The notes: generated by a model from the letters alone, not told the origin. DNA of 64,000 bases from Chryseosolibacter sp039917935 (GCA_039917935.1 JBDSIM010000033.1:6976-70975); one strand, 5' to 3'; positions 33,018 through 43,118 are shown, counted from the stretch's first letter. Made by a program: numbers and translations.

Positions 33018-34433
33018 ATGCCATTTACAGAAGTGACCCTTGATTTGATCGGCCAATTGAAGGGAATCGTCGGTGAGGACAATGTGATATTAGATCCGGT
33101 TAAGCTATACGATTATTCCCATGATGAAACGGAAGATTTTTCTTTCCTTCCGGATGTCGTTTTAAAGCCACGAACAGCGCAAGAAATCAGTCAAATCATG
33201 CGGCTATGCAATGACTTGAAAATTCCTGTAACGCCTCGCGGAGGCGGAACTGGGTTGAGCGGCGGGGCACTTCCTGTTAAGAACGGTGTGGTTATTTCGA
33301 TGGAACGATTTAATAAAATTCTGGAGATTGATGAGTTAAATCTCCAGGCTACTGTTGAACCCGGGGTTATCACAGAAGTTTTTCAGAATGCGGTAAAAGA
33401 AAAAAATCTTTTTTATCCCCCTGATCCTGCCAGCCGGGGATCCTGCTTTATCGGCGGAAATGTATCAGAGAACAGTGGCGGACCCAAAGCAGTGAAGTAT
33501 GGGGTCACCAGGGATTATGTCCTGAACATCGAAATCGTATTGCCTACCGGGGAGATCATCTGGACAGGTGCGAATGTGCTCAAGAACTCGACCGGTTACA
33601 ACTTAACGCAACTGATGTGTGGCAGCGAAGGAACTCTTGGTATCATTACAAAAATTGTTTTCAAACTCCGCGGTCTTCCTCAAAAATCGGTAACATTGCT
33701 TCTTCCTTTCGCCACCAATGAAGATGCCTGTCGGGCGATCGCGGACATCTTCAGAGCAGGTCTGACTCCTTCCGGGATGGAATTTTTTGAACGGGATGCA
33801 GCGATGAAAACCATTGATTACTGCGAAAAAATTTACGGCGCGAAAGTAACCACTCCATTTCCCGAGAACATGAACGCCTATTTGTTGTGCGAGTTAGATG
33901 GCAATGACGATGAAGTACTCATGCGTGACGCAGAAGCCATTGTGCGGGTAGCCGAACAGTTCCCCGTCGGCGAAATTTTATTCGCTGATACAACTGCACA
34001 AAAAGAGGAATTATGGAAGATCAGAAAAAATATATCTCCGGCTGTAAATGCCTATACCCTAACCCGGTCCGAAGATGTGGTCGTGCCACGCGGCAATCTT
34101 CCTAAGCTTATCGCCGGCATCAAATCGATAGGGAAGACCTTTGGTTTCAATTCAGTATGCTATGGACATTTGGGCGACGGCAATCTTCACATCAATATTC
34201 TAAAAGAAAGCCTGAGCGATGAAGCCTGGAATACCAAAGTCCCTGAAGGCATCAATGAAATTTTTAAACTGACGGTGAGTCTTGGCGGAACCCTTTCCGG
34301 CGAGCATGGAATTGGCCTTGCGAAAAAACCCTATATGTCCATTGCCATGGGCGAAACAAATATTTCTTTGATGAGGGCTATCAAGAAGGCGTTTGATCCC
34401 AACGGCATTTTAAATCCCGGAAAGATCTTCTAA
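33018..34433 (+). CDS. GlcD-type FAD-linked 2-hydroxyacid dehydrogenase
   Basis: 471 residues of the FAD_binding_4 / FAD-oxidase_C family (glycolate oxidase GlcD, D-lactate dehydrogenase). FAD-binding segment PRGGGTGLSGGALP, then GGNVSENSGG, and the C-terminal HLGDGNLHINI with GEHGIGLAKKPYM. It oxidises D-2-hydroxyacids such as glycolate or D-lactate. No GlcE/GlcF partner is beside it. Which substrate is used cannot be told. Confidence 0.92.
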   Translation: MPFTEVTLDLIGQLKGIVGEDNVILDPVKLYDYSHDETEDFSFLPDVVLKPRTAQEISQIMRLCNDLKIPVTPRGGGTGLSGGALPVKNGVVISMERFNKILEIDELNLQATVEPGVITEVFQNAVKEKNLFYPPDPASRGSCFIGGNVSENSGGPKAVKYGVTRDYVLNIEIVLPTGEIIWTGANVLKNSTGYNLTQLMCGSEGTLGIITKIVFKLRGLPQKSVTLLLPFATNEDACRAIADIFRAGLTPSGMEFFERDAAMKTIDYCEKIYGAKVTTPFPENMNAYLLCELDGNDDEVLMRDAEAIVRVAEQFPVGEILFADTTAQKEELWKIRKNISPAVNAYTLTRSEDVVVPRGNLPKLIAGIKSIGKTFGFNSVCYGHLGDGNLHINILKESLSDEAWNTKVPEGINEIFKLTVSLGGTLSGEHGIGLAKKPYMSIAMGETNISLMRAIKKAFDPNGILNPGKIF

Positions 34434-34542
34434 GTCAATATGTAGCCCCGCTTATAAATTGGATTCGTGACCTCTAAGACAATCCCTTTTTTCTAATCTT
34501 CTTTATGACTACTTTACCAAAAATCAACATTCAACGCACCTT

Positions 34543-35304
34543 ATGAAAAAGTTATTAATGATTATGTTAGCCGTCGTTATTTTCGGCGCATGCGATTCTC
34601 GTAAAGCAGAGGATCAAAAAGAAGAAGACACAAGCACAACGGCGCCGGTGTCAGAAGTAAAAACAGAAAACCAGCTTTCAGATGCACAAAAATCAGAGGG
34701 CTGGAAGCTTCTTTTCAACGGAGAAAATACCGATGGATGGGAATTTTATAAGGATAAAGAAAATAATAGCTGGGAAATTGTAGATGGCACACTTCATTGC
34801 AAAGCAGACACAACCCTAAAACGCGCCGATTTAAGAACGGTTGAACAATTTGAAAATTTCGAATTGGCTTTCGACTGGAAAATAGCGCCGGGCCACAATA
34901 GTGGGGTCATTTACAGATCTACAGAAGAATTTGATGAGCCTTATCTATCAGGTCCTGAATATCAGGTGATCGATGATAAAGGTTACAACGGCGGCAATTT
35001 AAAAGACACGCAGTTAAGTGGGGCCAATTACGATATGCATGCGGCCGCAAGCACGAAATCGGTTAACCCACCCGGTGAATGGAACTCAGGACGCATTCTT
35101 GTCAATGGCAATCATGTCGAACATTGGTTGAACGATTCGAAAGTAGTGGAATACGAACTCAATTCTCCTGAATGGAAAAAACTGAAGGCGGGAAGCAAAT
35201 GGAAGGATGCGAAAGGATATGGCGTTGCTAAAAAAGGTTCTATCGATTTGCAGGACCATGGCGGTGAAGTGTGGTACAGAAACGTTATGATCAAGACATT
35301 GTAA
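34543..35304 (+). CDS. DUF1080 lipoprotein
   Basis: 253 residues. A lipobox signal (VVIFGAC) and an acidic linker precede one DUF1080 (3-keto-disaccharide hydrolase-like, concanavalin fold) domain: GWKLLFNGENTDGWEF, HNSGVIYRS, GPEYQVID and WNSGRILVNGNHVEHWLN. Family members act in 3-keto-glycoside breakdown or as sugar-binding modules. It follows the FAD oxidase by 109 bases and has its own terminator. Confidence 0.92.
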   Translation: MKKLLMIMLAVVIFGACDSRKAEDQKEEDTSTTAPVSEVKTENQLSDAQKSEGWKLLFNGENTDGWEFYKDKENNSWEIVDGTLHCKADTTLKRADLRTVEQFENFELAFDWKIAPGHNSGVIYRSTEEFDEPYLSGPEYQVIDDKGYNGGNLKDTQLSGANYDMHAAASTKSVNPPGEWNSGRILVNGNHVEHWLNDSKVVEYELNSPEWKKLKAGSKWKDAKGYGVAKKGSIDLQDHGGEVWYRNVMIKTL

Positions 35305-35380
35305 AGAAACGTCCTTGAAAAAGGATTTCCTTACGCGATTAACCATTAAGTCTTCATTATCAATGGCTACGCCTGAGAAG

Positions 35381-35406
35381 CCCTGACAATAGTCGGGGTT
35401 TTTTTA
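35381..35406 (+). terminator. Terminator after DUF1080 gene
   Basis: CCCTGAC (35381-35387) with GTCGGGG (35392-35398), one G-U pair, 4-base loop, then eight T. Confidence 0.75.
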
Positions 35407-35665
35407 TTGATAACGTTCCAGAAGAAAATTAATGCATATTCATATTTTCCGGACAACAAACAGCGATCTTTGATGAAAGGGATTTTTGGCCAAAAGGTAA
35501 AGTTGACAGCATGCGCAAGGAAACATACAACATCCGGAATCAACGTGTATCACCATCAATTTGTAGGCAAAGATTGCACTTTGAACCCGCAGATTCCCTG
35601 AGACAGAATACTCTGCGGAGACAAGACGGTCTACGCCATTCTGGGAAGGACAACTCGCCAATAGC
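35407..35665. other. Leader region of asnB, no gene seen
   Basis: Non-coding by eye on both strands. No TAnnTTTG with a -33 partner is obvious. Confidence 0.4.
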
Positions 35666-37570
35666 ATGTGCGGTATAACCGGAATTTTCGCGTTCAACCT
35701 TATCGGGAAGTTTAACAAGATCCAGGTAACCGCCGCAACCATGTCATTGGAAAAACGAGGCCCTGACTTTCAGGATATTTATCTTGATGAGTGGGTCGGG
35801 CTGGGCCACCGAAGACTTTCTGTCATTGACACATCATCCCATGCCCACCAACCTATGTGGGATGAGTCCAAAAGATATTGCATTGTATACAATGGTGAAA
35901 TTTTTAATTACCGCGAACTAAAAAAAGAACTTGAAAAGGGTGGGGTAACTTTTACTTCTCAATCCGATACAGAAGTTTTATTACAACTGTATATCCGTGA
36001 GCAATCGGAATGTCTCCCTAAACTCAATGGATTTTTCGCGTTCTGCATATACGATAAAGTGAACCAATCGCTCTTTCTGGCGCGCGACCGGTTCGGTGTC
36101 AAACCCTTGTTGTATCTGTTCGATGAAGATAAGTTCCTTTTTGGTTCTGAGATGAAAGCAATCCTTCAATACGGAATTGAAAAAACAATTGATTACACTT
36201 CCCTCTTTACGTATCTGCAACTGAATTACATCCCTGCGCCCAATACTATTTTCAAGCACGTAAAAAAAGTTCTTCCAGGACATTTTTTAAAAGTTGAAAA
36301 GAAAAAAATGACGCTCGAAAAATGGTATGATATTCCCTATGACAAACAACAAGCTGAGTCAAATACAATCACCTATCATGACGCCAAAGAAAAGTTTAAA
36401 GATCTGTTGGAAAAGTCAGTTCAGAAACGCCTTGTTGCGGATGTACCACTTGGTGCGTTTTTAAGTGGGGGCGTTGATTCATCCGTTATTACAGGATTGG
36501 CAAGCAGACACAAACCGGATTTGCATACTTTTTCTATTGGATTTCGCGATGAGAAATTCTTTGATGAAACAGAATACGCCAGGCTTGTCGCCCGTCATTT
36601 TAAGACCGATCATACTGAGTTTTCCCTGACGAATGAGGATTTGTACCAACACGTGCACTCCATTCTGAATTACATGGATGAACCTTTTGCCGATTCCTCC
36701 GCCATCAATGTTTTTATTCTCAGTAAAGAGACCAGAAAATATGCAACCGTTGCGTTGTCAGGTGATGGTGCAGATGAACTGCTTGCAGGGTATAACAAGC
36801 ATGAGGCCTTTTATCGCATGCAGAACAAGGGATGGAAAGAAGCTGCAGTTATCGCTCTGCTTCCCCTGTGGAAAATGTTTTCGCAGTCGCGCAACAGCAC
36901 ACGCTCAAATCTTACCAGACAACTTATCCGTTTCGGCGAGGGCGCGCGGTTATCACCCCAGGAAAGATATTGGCGTTGGGCAGGATATGCTGACGATGCA
37001 GAAGCCAACAGCCTTCTAAGCAAGAGCACACTGGAGAAACTCGTTTCAAGTGATTATGCAGGAAGGAAACATGAGATTCTGAAATTTATCGCACCAGGAC
37101 AGAACATCAACGACATTTTGTTAACCGATATGCATTTGGTTTTACAAAACGATATGCTCACAAAAACGGATCTGATGAGCATGGCCAATGGCCTGGAAGT
37201 ACGCTCGCCGTTTTTAGATTTTGGCCTGGTAAATTTTGCTTTTAGTTTACCCGGTTACTTTAAAATTAACAGAAGCATGAGAAAAAGAATTTTGCAGGAT
37301 GCTTTCCGCGATATGCTTCCCACCAAACTTTACAACCGACCAAAAAAAGGATTTGAAGTTCCTTTGCTGAAATGGTTCAGAAAAGAAATGAAGTCACTGA
37401 TTACCGACGACCTTCTTTCCAGGAAACGCATTGAAGATCAAGGAATTTTTAATTATTCCGAAATCGAAAAACTTAAACGTCAGTTATTTTCTGATAACCC
37501 GGGAGACGTCCCTGCCAGAATCTGGGGCCTTCTGGTATTTCAATGGTGGTATCGGAAATATGTTGGCTAA
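35666..37570 (+). CDS. asnB: Asparagine synthetase, glutamine-hydrolysing
   Basis: 634 residues. The N-terminal glutaminase begins directly with MCGITGIFAF, whose Cys2 is the nucleophile after Met removal. The synthetase domain carries the ATP-pyrophosphatase loop LSGGVDSS, VALSGDGADELLAGY and, later, the C-terminal LYNRPKKGFEVPL. This is the AsnB form common in Bacteroidota, found both as housekeeping enzyme and in exopolysaccharide clusters; here the neighbours are nitrogen genes, which favours nitrogen storage. It ends 127 bases before a DUF4260 gene. Confidence 0.95.
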   Translation: MCGITGIFAFNLIGKFNKIQVTAATMSLEKRGPDFQDIYLDEWVGLGHRRLSVIDTSSHAHQPMWDESKRYCIVYNGEIFNYRELKKELEKGGVTFTSQSDTEVLLQLYIREQSECLPKLNGFFAFCIYDKVNQSLFLARDRFGVKPLLYLFDEDKFLFGSEMKAILQYGIEKTIDYTSLFTYLQLNYIPAPNTIFKHVKKVLPGHFLKVEKKKMTLEKWYDIPYDKQQAESNTITYHDAKEKFKDLLEKSVQKRLVADVPLGAFLSGGVDSSVITGLASRHKPDLHTFSIGFRDEKFFDETEYARLVARHFKTDHTEFSLTNEDLYQHVHSILNYMDEPFADSSAINVFILSKETRKYATVALSGDGADELLAGYNKHEAFYRMQNKGWKEAAVIALLPLWKMFSQSRNSTRSNLTRQLIRFGEGARLSPQERYWRWAGYADDAEANSLLSKSTLEKLVSSDYAGRKHEILKFIAPGQNINDILLTDMHLVLQNDMLTKTDLMSMANGLEVRSPFLDFGLVNFAFSLPGYFKINRSMRKRILQDAFRDMLPTKLYNRPKKGFEVPLLKWFRKEMKSLITDDLLSRKRIEDQGIFNYSEIEKLKRQLFSDNPGDVPARIWGLLVFQWWYRKYVG

Positions 37571-37696
37571 GGCTCGTTTCCAACACATCATTACAAAGGA
37601 TAGGATCGAACTAAATCAAAAGCCCTGAACTAGACTGTAAAGAGTTTTTTTTTCACGGAGGTTAACACAGACATTTGCCTTTATCAAATTACCTCT

Positions 37697-38059
37697 ATGA
37701 AAATCCTCCTGAAAATTGAAGAAGCCTTCATGTTTGGCCTTGCCATTTATCTGAATTCATTGTTATCCTATGACGGATGGCTTTACTGGTTGTGGTTTCT
37801 GGCACCCGATCTGGGCTTCATAGGGTATGCAATCAATACACGCATCGGGGCTATCACTTATAACACGCTGCATCATAAAGGTCTTGCCTTAAGCATGTAT
37901 CTGCTTGGGTCATTTTATTCTGTGGAACTTTTACAATTCACCGGATTAATATTATTTGGGCACAGCGCTTTTGACCGAATGCTGGGCTACGGATTAAAAT
38001 ATGCTGATAGCTTTCACCACACGCACCCGGGGACTGTTGGCCAAAATGAAAAAGTGTAA
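37697..38059 (+). CDS. DUF4260 membrane protein
   Basis: 120 residues of the DUF4260 family, three to four hydrophobic helices (EEAFMFGLAIYLNSLL, WLYWLWFLAPDLGFIGY, SMYLLGSFYSVELL). Conserved HSAFDRMLGYGLKY and DSFHHTHPG near the end. Function unknown. Confidence 0.9.
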   Translation: MKILLKIEEAFMFGLAIYLNSLLSYDGWLYWLWFLAPDLGFIGYAINTRIGAITYNTLHHKGLALSMYLLGSFYSVELLQFTGLILFGHSAFDRMLGYGLKYADSFHHTHPGTVGQNEKV

Positions 38060-38530
38060 TCTCGCCCATCCAAGGGACAATTCATTCGCTTTCTAAACAA
38101 TCTTCCTTACACTCTTTAGGTTCCGGTGCATTCGGTAGCCATGCCGTTGCTTCAGGCTCTTGCACTTGCATTTTCCGCAAATCCAAAAAGGTTCTCATAT
38201 CCGGCATACCCGGCATACCCTCTTTGACAGAATTGGCTCATTTACCAGAAAACGGTGGTTTTAGCCATTTTTTTGAAATATTCTTAAAGAATCCCGGGTT
38301 TTATCCCTATTAAAATTTCAAAAACCAAAATTTCCCCAAATAAAATTTTTGGTGAGCAATAATTATTGAAAATTTGGCAATTTTATTACCTTAAGGTTAA
38401 AATTTAAGCATAACTACAACGTTTTCGTCAATTTTTCTTTAAAAGTGGTTCATTTTTAACCCTATTAGTAGAAAATTTGAATCAAAATTAACAACAAACG
38501 CAAAATTTTAAACCACAAAGCCAAACAACT
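38060..38530. other. Non-coding leader region of amt
   Basis: No gene on either strand. It contains GGCATACCC in tandem (38203-38220) and then a very A/T-rich run of about 270 bases before amt, where promoter and nitrogen control sites are expected. I could not identify a convincing sigma-54 site (no GG...GC at the right distance). Confidence 0.45.
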
Positions 38531-39880
38531 ATGAAAAAAGCAATTGTACCATTCGCCTTACTCCTTGGAGTCAGTGTGCTGGCACTTTTTTATCCCGCCG
38601 TGCCCACTACCATCGTCACTGAGGGAATTAACTCCGGGGATGTAGCCTGGATGCTATGCGCCGCGGCATTAGTTCTTCTTATGACGCCCGGACTGGCGTA
38701 TTTCTATGGAGGTATGATCGATACCAAAAACATCATCTCCACTATGCTCCAGAGTTTCATCGCCATGGGCCTGATGAGTGTACTCTGGATAGTTGTTGGG
38801 TTTAGTCTTGCCTTTGGCGATTCCATAGGAGGATTCATTGGTAACCCGGCCACGTTCTTCATGTTTCAGAATGTATTGGATGGCCAACCATGGTCTTTGG
38901 CACCCACGATTCCTTTGATTCTGTTCGCCTTATTCCAGCTAAAGTTTGCCATCATTACGCCTGCCCTTATTACAGGCACTTTCGCAGAACGGGTGAAATT
39001 CAAATCTTATATGATTTTCATCATCCTTTTTTCTTTGTTAATCTATGCTCCGTTGGCACACTGGACATGGCATCCTGACGGATTCCTGTTTAAAATGGGA
39101 GTTCTTGATTTTGCCGGTGGTACGGTAGTGCATATGTCAGCTGGTTTTGCAGCCCTTGCAGCCTCTATGTATTTGAGAAACAGATCTGAAAGAAAAGTAG
39201 CCATCGCGCCTGCCAATATTCCTTTCGTATTGATGGGTACAGGCCTTCTTTGGTTTGGCTGGTTTGGTTTCAACGCAGGTAGCGCCCTGAGTGCTGGTCC
39301 TTTAGCGGCCTCCGCTTTCGCTACCACAAACACGGCTTCTGCCGCTGCCGGGTTGTGCTGGATATTGTTTGATGCAGTGAGAGGCAAAAAGCCTTCGGCT
39401 CTCGGATTTTGCATAGGAGCCGTCGTAGGTCTCGTGGCAATAACACCTGCGGCAGGATATGTCACCATCCCTTCCAGCTTATTCATCGGAACAGTAGCTT
39501 CCCTGATCAGTAATGTGGTGGTTCATTGGAAATCTAAAACTTCTCTGGAAGACACCCTGGATGTTTTCCCTTGCCACGGCGTAGGTGGATTAGTAGGTAT
39601 GATCATGACAGGTTTATTAGCCAACACTGCCGTTAACGGAGCCAATACAACAGGCAATGGTCTTTTGTTTGGAGAGTTCGCACTCTTCCAGGTTCAAATG
39701 ATTGGCCTTGTTATCGTCATCGCCTTCACTTTCTTTGGATCCCTTTTGATTTTAAAAATTACCGACATGTTCTCCTCACTGAAGATTTCAGCTGAAGATA
39801 AAATCGTCGGACAGGATGTAAGCCAACACGGTGAAAACGTATTTCAGTTCGACCTGTCTACGGCAAAAGAAACTGTTTAA
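38531..39880 (+). CDS. amt: Ammonium transporter
   Basis: 449 residues, eleven to twelve membrane helices, Amt/MEP/Rh family. An N-terminal signal-like helix is followed by LMTPGLAYFYGG, then GGTVVHMSAG with one pore His, and PCHGVGGLVGMI with the second. No PII (glnK) gene is adjacent on either side, unlike most bacteria. Followed by a strong terminator and then the porin gene. Confidence 0.96.
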   Translation: MKKAIVPFALLLGVSVLALFYPAVPTTIVTEGINSGDVAWMLCAAALVLLMTPGLAYFYGGMIDTKNIISTMLQSFIAMGLMSVLWIVVGFSLAFGDSIGGFIGNPATFFMFQNVLDGQPWSLAPTIPLILFALFQLKFAIITPALITGTFAERVKFKSYMIFIILFSLLIYAPLAHWTWHPDGFLFKMGVLDFAGGTVVHMSAGFAALAASMYLRNRSERKVAIAPANIPFVLMGTGLLWFGWFGFNAGSALSAGPLAASAFATTNTASAAAGLCWILFDAVRGKKPSALGFCIGAVVGLVAITPAAGYVTIPSSLFIGTVASLISNVVVHWKSKTSLEDTLDVFPCHGVGGLVGMIMTGLLANTAVNGANTTGNGLLFGEFALFQVQMIGLVIVIAFTFFGSLLILKITDMFSSLKISAEDKIVGQDVSQHGENVFQFDLSTAKETV

Positions 39881-39887
39881 TAAATAA

Positions 39888-39916
39888 AAATGCCCCCGAA
39901 TTGGTCGGGGGCATTT
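39888..39916 (+). terminator. Terminator after amt
   Basis: AAATGCCCCCGA (39888-39899) pairs exactly with TCGGGGGCATTT (39905-39916) across a 5-base loop. It separates amt from the porin gene. Confidence 0.9.
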
Positions 39917-40013
39917 ACCAAAAATTTTCCTGAAGTCACTAAAGAATCCGAGGGGTGTTAGAGACCCGCTGGGATACCCTTAGCTTATTGTTTATAAAAC
40001 ACACCCCTAAAAT

Positions 40014-41261
40014 ATGAAAACTTACAAATTATGCATTGGATTTTTACTTGCCGGCCTTATTCCCCTGAATGAGGCGATGAGCCAGGAACAGCCTGCTGTG
40101 CTTGCGTCAACCCAACCTGCCGAAGGTTTAGCACCCACTCAAGAAGAGGATGAGGAAAAACAAGATGAACCCTCATTTTCAATCTCTGGGTCAGTCGACA
40201 CTTATTTTCACTCCACTTTTGGAACAACCAATGCTTATTACGGTGGCATGAATGCACCCTCTACCTCTTTCGCCGACCTGAAAGGTTTTGGATTGGGCAT
40301 GGCCAATCTGATCGCTACCTATTCTGGTGATAAAGTCGGTTTTACGGCTGACCTTGTGTTCGGTCCCAGAGGTAGGGCAGCGGTCTTTGGCTCCCAACAA
40401 GGAATAGTTAATCAGATGTTCGCTTTTTATAAGCTGACCGATAAAGTCACCTTGAACCTGGGGCAATTCAACACCTTCGTCGGTTACGAGGTCATTTCTC
40501 CCGCAGTGAATTTCCATTATTCAACATCTTATATGTTTTCATGGGGACCTTTCAACCACACCGGTCTTCGGGCTGATTTTGATCTTGGCGGTGGAATGGT
40601 CGCAAAACTAGCGGTGATGAACCCTACTGATATTGTTGAGTTCAACCCTGTGAACACTTACACGCTGGGGGGTCAGATCGGCCACTCAAGTGACGCGGGT
40701 GGAATCTGGTTAAATGCTATCTACGGTGATCAGGACGGTAACCTTAGTTCTAATGATCCCTCTTTTGATGAGACCGGTGATCTTATCTCATCAGCCGGAA
40801 GTTTATTACAGCTGGATTTAACTACAGGTTGGAATCTTGGTGAAAAATTTTACCTCGGATTAAATACGACTTACCAGACAGTGGCCGCAGGTGAAGCATT
40901 TATTGCGGAAGGAACACTGGCCAATTCTGTTGGCGATGCCTCCACTTTCATGGGATTCGCCCTTTATCCGAAGGTAACATTATCGGAAAGTTTTGCCCTT
41001 GGCCTGCGGGCTGAATACTTCAGCGTTACCAATGGTCACCTGGGAATTTTCGGAACAGATGACCAGGACGGTTTTGGAAACGAGATTGGCAAAGGCAGTG
41101 TCATGGAATTTACGCTATCGGGAAATTACAAAGTGGGTGGCCTCACATTCATTCCTGAAGTACGTATTGATCAGACTTCAGAAGATTCATTTGTGGATGC
41201 TGATGGAAAGGCGACCAACATGTTGCCTAGTTTAAACCTCGCTGCTGTTTACAAATTCTAA
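40014..41261 (+). CDS. Outer-membrane beta-barrel porin
   Basis: 415 residues: signal peptide (cleavage after EAMSQ), an acidic linker, then a beta-barrel of the OmpL-like/bbp2 porin family (SISGSVDTYFHSTFGTTNAY, KVTLNLGQFNTFVGYE) ending in ...LAAVYKF with the terminal Phe needed for barrel insertion. It precedes glnII-type glutamine synthetase by 28 bases, so the two share a transcript. A role in uptake of nitrogen compounds is inferred from context. Confidence 0.85.
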   Translation: MKTYKLCIGFLLAGLIPLNEAMSQEQPAVLASTQPAEGLAPTQEEDEEKQDEPSFSISGSVDTYFHSTFGTTNAYYGGMNAPSTSFADLKGFGLGMANLIATYSGDKVGFTADLVFGPRGRAAVFGSQQGIVNQMFAFYKLTDKVTLNLGQFNTFVGYEVISPAVNFHYSTSYMFSWGPFNHTGLRADFDLGGGMVAKLAVMNPTDIVEFNPVNTYTLGGQIGHSSDAGGIWLNAIYGDQDGNLSSNDPSFDETGDLISSAGSLLQLDLTTGWNLGEKFYLGLNTTYQTVAAGEAFIAEGTLANSVGDASTFMGFALYPKVTLSESFALGLRAEYFSVTNGHLGIFGTDDQDGFGNEIGKGSVMEFTLSGNYKVGGLTFIPEVRIDQTSEDSFVDADGKATNMLPSLNLAAVYKF

Positions 41262-41289
41262 TATTTTGAAACCTTAAAACATTACTGCC

Positions 41290-42333
41290 ATGTCTTCCAA
41301 ATTAAAAACAAAACTTGAATACATATGGCTTGACGGTTACAAACCAACCCAAAGCCTGCGCAGCAAAACTAAAATTGTAAGAGATTTCGATGGTACGCTT
41401 GCTGATTGCCCGGTCTGGTCCTTTGACGGAAGTTCTACCGAACAGGCTACTGGAAGCAAGTCAGATTGTCTTTTACAACCAGTAGCAATTTTTCCGGACC
41501 CTGCCCGTAATGAAGCTTTTCTGGTCATGTGTGAGGTGTTAAGTCCGGATGGTTCTGCACACCCGAGCAATGGCAGGGCTACCATCCAGGATGATGATAA
41601 CGACTTCTGGTTTGGGTTTGAACAAGAATATTTTCTTTGGGATCCTAAAATCGATAAACCACTTGGATTTCCTTCACAGGGTTACCCGGCGCCACAAGGT
41701 CAGTATTACTGCTCGGTAGGTGCAAAAAATGCCTTTGGTAGAAACATCGTAGAGGAACATCTTGATAATTGCCTCAGGGCAGGGATCAACGTAGAAGGCA
41801 TTAATGCAGAAGTGGCTACGGGTCAATGGGAATTTCAAATTTTTGCCAAAGGTGCGAAAGCTGCCGGCGATCAGGTTTGGATGGCCCGTTATTTAATGGA
41901 AAGAACGGCTGAAAAATATGGAATCGCTATCAACTGGCATTGCAAGCCCCTTGGCAACACAGACTGGAATGGCTCTGGGATGCATGCCAATTTCTCTAAT
42001 GGATTATTGAGGAACGCGGGTTCCCGGGAAATTTTTGAAACCGTTTGTATGGCTTTCGCGCCAGTGGTTAAAGATCATATCGCTGTGTACGGTGCTGATA
42101 ACCATTTGCGCCTTACAGGCAAGCATGAAACGCAATCTATTGATAAATTTTCATTTGGCATTTCCGATCGGGGCGCTTCTATCCGAATACCCATCGCCAC
42201 CGTGGAAAATGGTTGGAATGGCTGGCTGGAAGACCGCAGGCCTAATTCGGCGGCGGATCCGTATAAAGTGGCTGCCCGCATTATTAAAACAGTAAAGACC
42301 GTACCTGAATACGCGCTGGTAAACGGTCGGTAA
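41290..42333 (+). CDS. Glutamine synthetase, type II (eukaryote-like)
   Basis: 347 residues, the short form of glutamine synthetase common in eukaryotes (GSII) rather than the long bacterial GSI or GSIII. Beta-grasp start KLEYIWLDGYKPTQSLRSK, FDGSSTEQATG, FGFEQEYFLW, the metal and ATP sites in NADNHLRLTGKHET and SIRIPI. It makes glutamine from glutamate and ammonia, supplying AsnB and drawing on Amt. No tyrosine adenylylation site of GSI is present. Confidence 0.95.
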   Translation: MSSKLKTKLEYIWLDGYKPTQSLRSKTKIVRDFDGTLADCPVWSFDGSSTEQATGSKSDCLLQPVAIFPDPARNEAFLVMCEVLSPDGSAHPSNGRATIQDDDNDFWFGFEQEYFLWDPKIDKPLGFPSQGYPAPQGQYYCSVGAKNAFGRNIVEEHLDNCLRAGINVEGINAEVATGQWEFQIFAKGAKAAGDQVWMARYLMERTAEKYGIAINWHCKPLGNTDWNGSGMHANFSNGLLRNAGSREIFETVCMAFAPVVKDHIAVYGADNHLRLTGKHETQSIDKFSFGISDRGASIRIPIATVENGWNGWLEDRRPNSAADPYKVAARIIKTVKTVPEYALVNGR

Positions 42334-42357
42334 AATTTTGGCGTCTGGTTGTTTAGT

Positions 42358-42391
42358 AGAAGTCAGGTGGAAACGCCTGGCTTCTTTTTTT
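42358..42391 (+). terminator. Terminator after glutamine synthetase
   Basis: AGAAGTCAGG (42358-42367) with CCTGGCTTCT (42376-42385), one G-U pair, then a T run. Confidence 0.85.
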
Positions 42392-42455
42392 GTGAAATGA
42401 ATTTTTTTTCGGGAATGATGTTAACTTTATTTTACTTTGAAAAAAATAGCAACCC

Positions 42456-43118
42456 ATGATCCATCCTGATACCGAACTCCGGTTCATCAACGAAAAAATT
42501 GGTTACGGTGTAGTAGCCACTAAACTGATCCCTCATGGAACGATCACCTGGGCGCTTGATAAACTGGACCGCGTCTTTACACCGCAACAAGTGATTGCCA
42601 TGGAAGAAGTGTATCGGGAGGTGCTGGATAAATACACCTATCGGAATGCCGAGGGCAACCACATCCTATGCTGGGATAATGCCCGTTTTGTTAATCACAG
42701 CTCGCATGCGAATTGTATTACCACTGCCTATGAATTTGAAGTGGCTATCCGTGATATCCAGTCAGGTGAAGAACTCACCGACGACTACGGCTACCTAAAC
42801 CTGGACGAGCCCTTCGAGGTCGTGCCGGAAGCCGGAAGCAATCGACATGTTATTTATCCTGATGATCTCCTCCGATATTATCCCGAATGGGATGAAAAGT
42901 TATTGAAAGCCTTTCCGAAAATCTTTCGGGTCGATCAACCGCTCTTCCATCTCCTTGAAAATGGCGTGCAGGATAAAGTTAAGCGTATTACCCAGGGTGA
43001 AATCAAAATGGACTCCATTTTAAATTGCTATTATCGCAGTGGCAAACGCAGTGGTGTCAATGGCTACGCTCATCAGGGTATTTCCGTCAGATCAACCAAA
43101 GTGGCTTACCCTTATTAA
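42456..43118 (+). CDS. SET-domain lysine methyltransferase
   Basis: 220 residues. A SET domain lies in the first two thirds: GYGVVATKLIPHGTITWA at the N-terminus, ARFVNHSSHANC with the pseudoknot NHS, and GEELTDDYGY with the catalytic Tyr. The C-terminal 70 residues are helical and not recognised. Such proteins use S-adenosylmethionine to methylate lysines; bacterial members are of unknown target. It stands alone after the nitrogen block. Confidence 0.9.
   Translation: MIHPDTELRFINEKIGYGVVATKLIPHGTITWALDKLDRVFTPQQVIAMEEVYREVLDKYTYRNAEGNHILCWDNARFVNHSSHANCITTAYEFEVAIRDIQSGEELTDDYGYLNLDEPFEVVPEAGSNRHVIYPDDLLRYYPEWDEKLLKAFPKIFRVDQPLFHLLENGVQDKVKRITQGEIKMDSILNCYYRSGKRSGVNGYAHQGISVRSTKVAYPY

Noticed and set aside
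38240..38530. Possible sigma-54 site upstream of amt
   Set aside because: TTTGGCAATTTT is present but the required GC at the right spacing is not.
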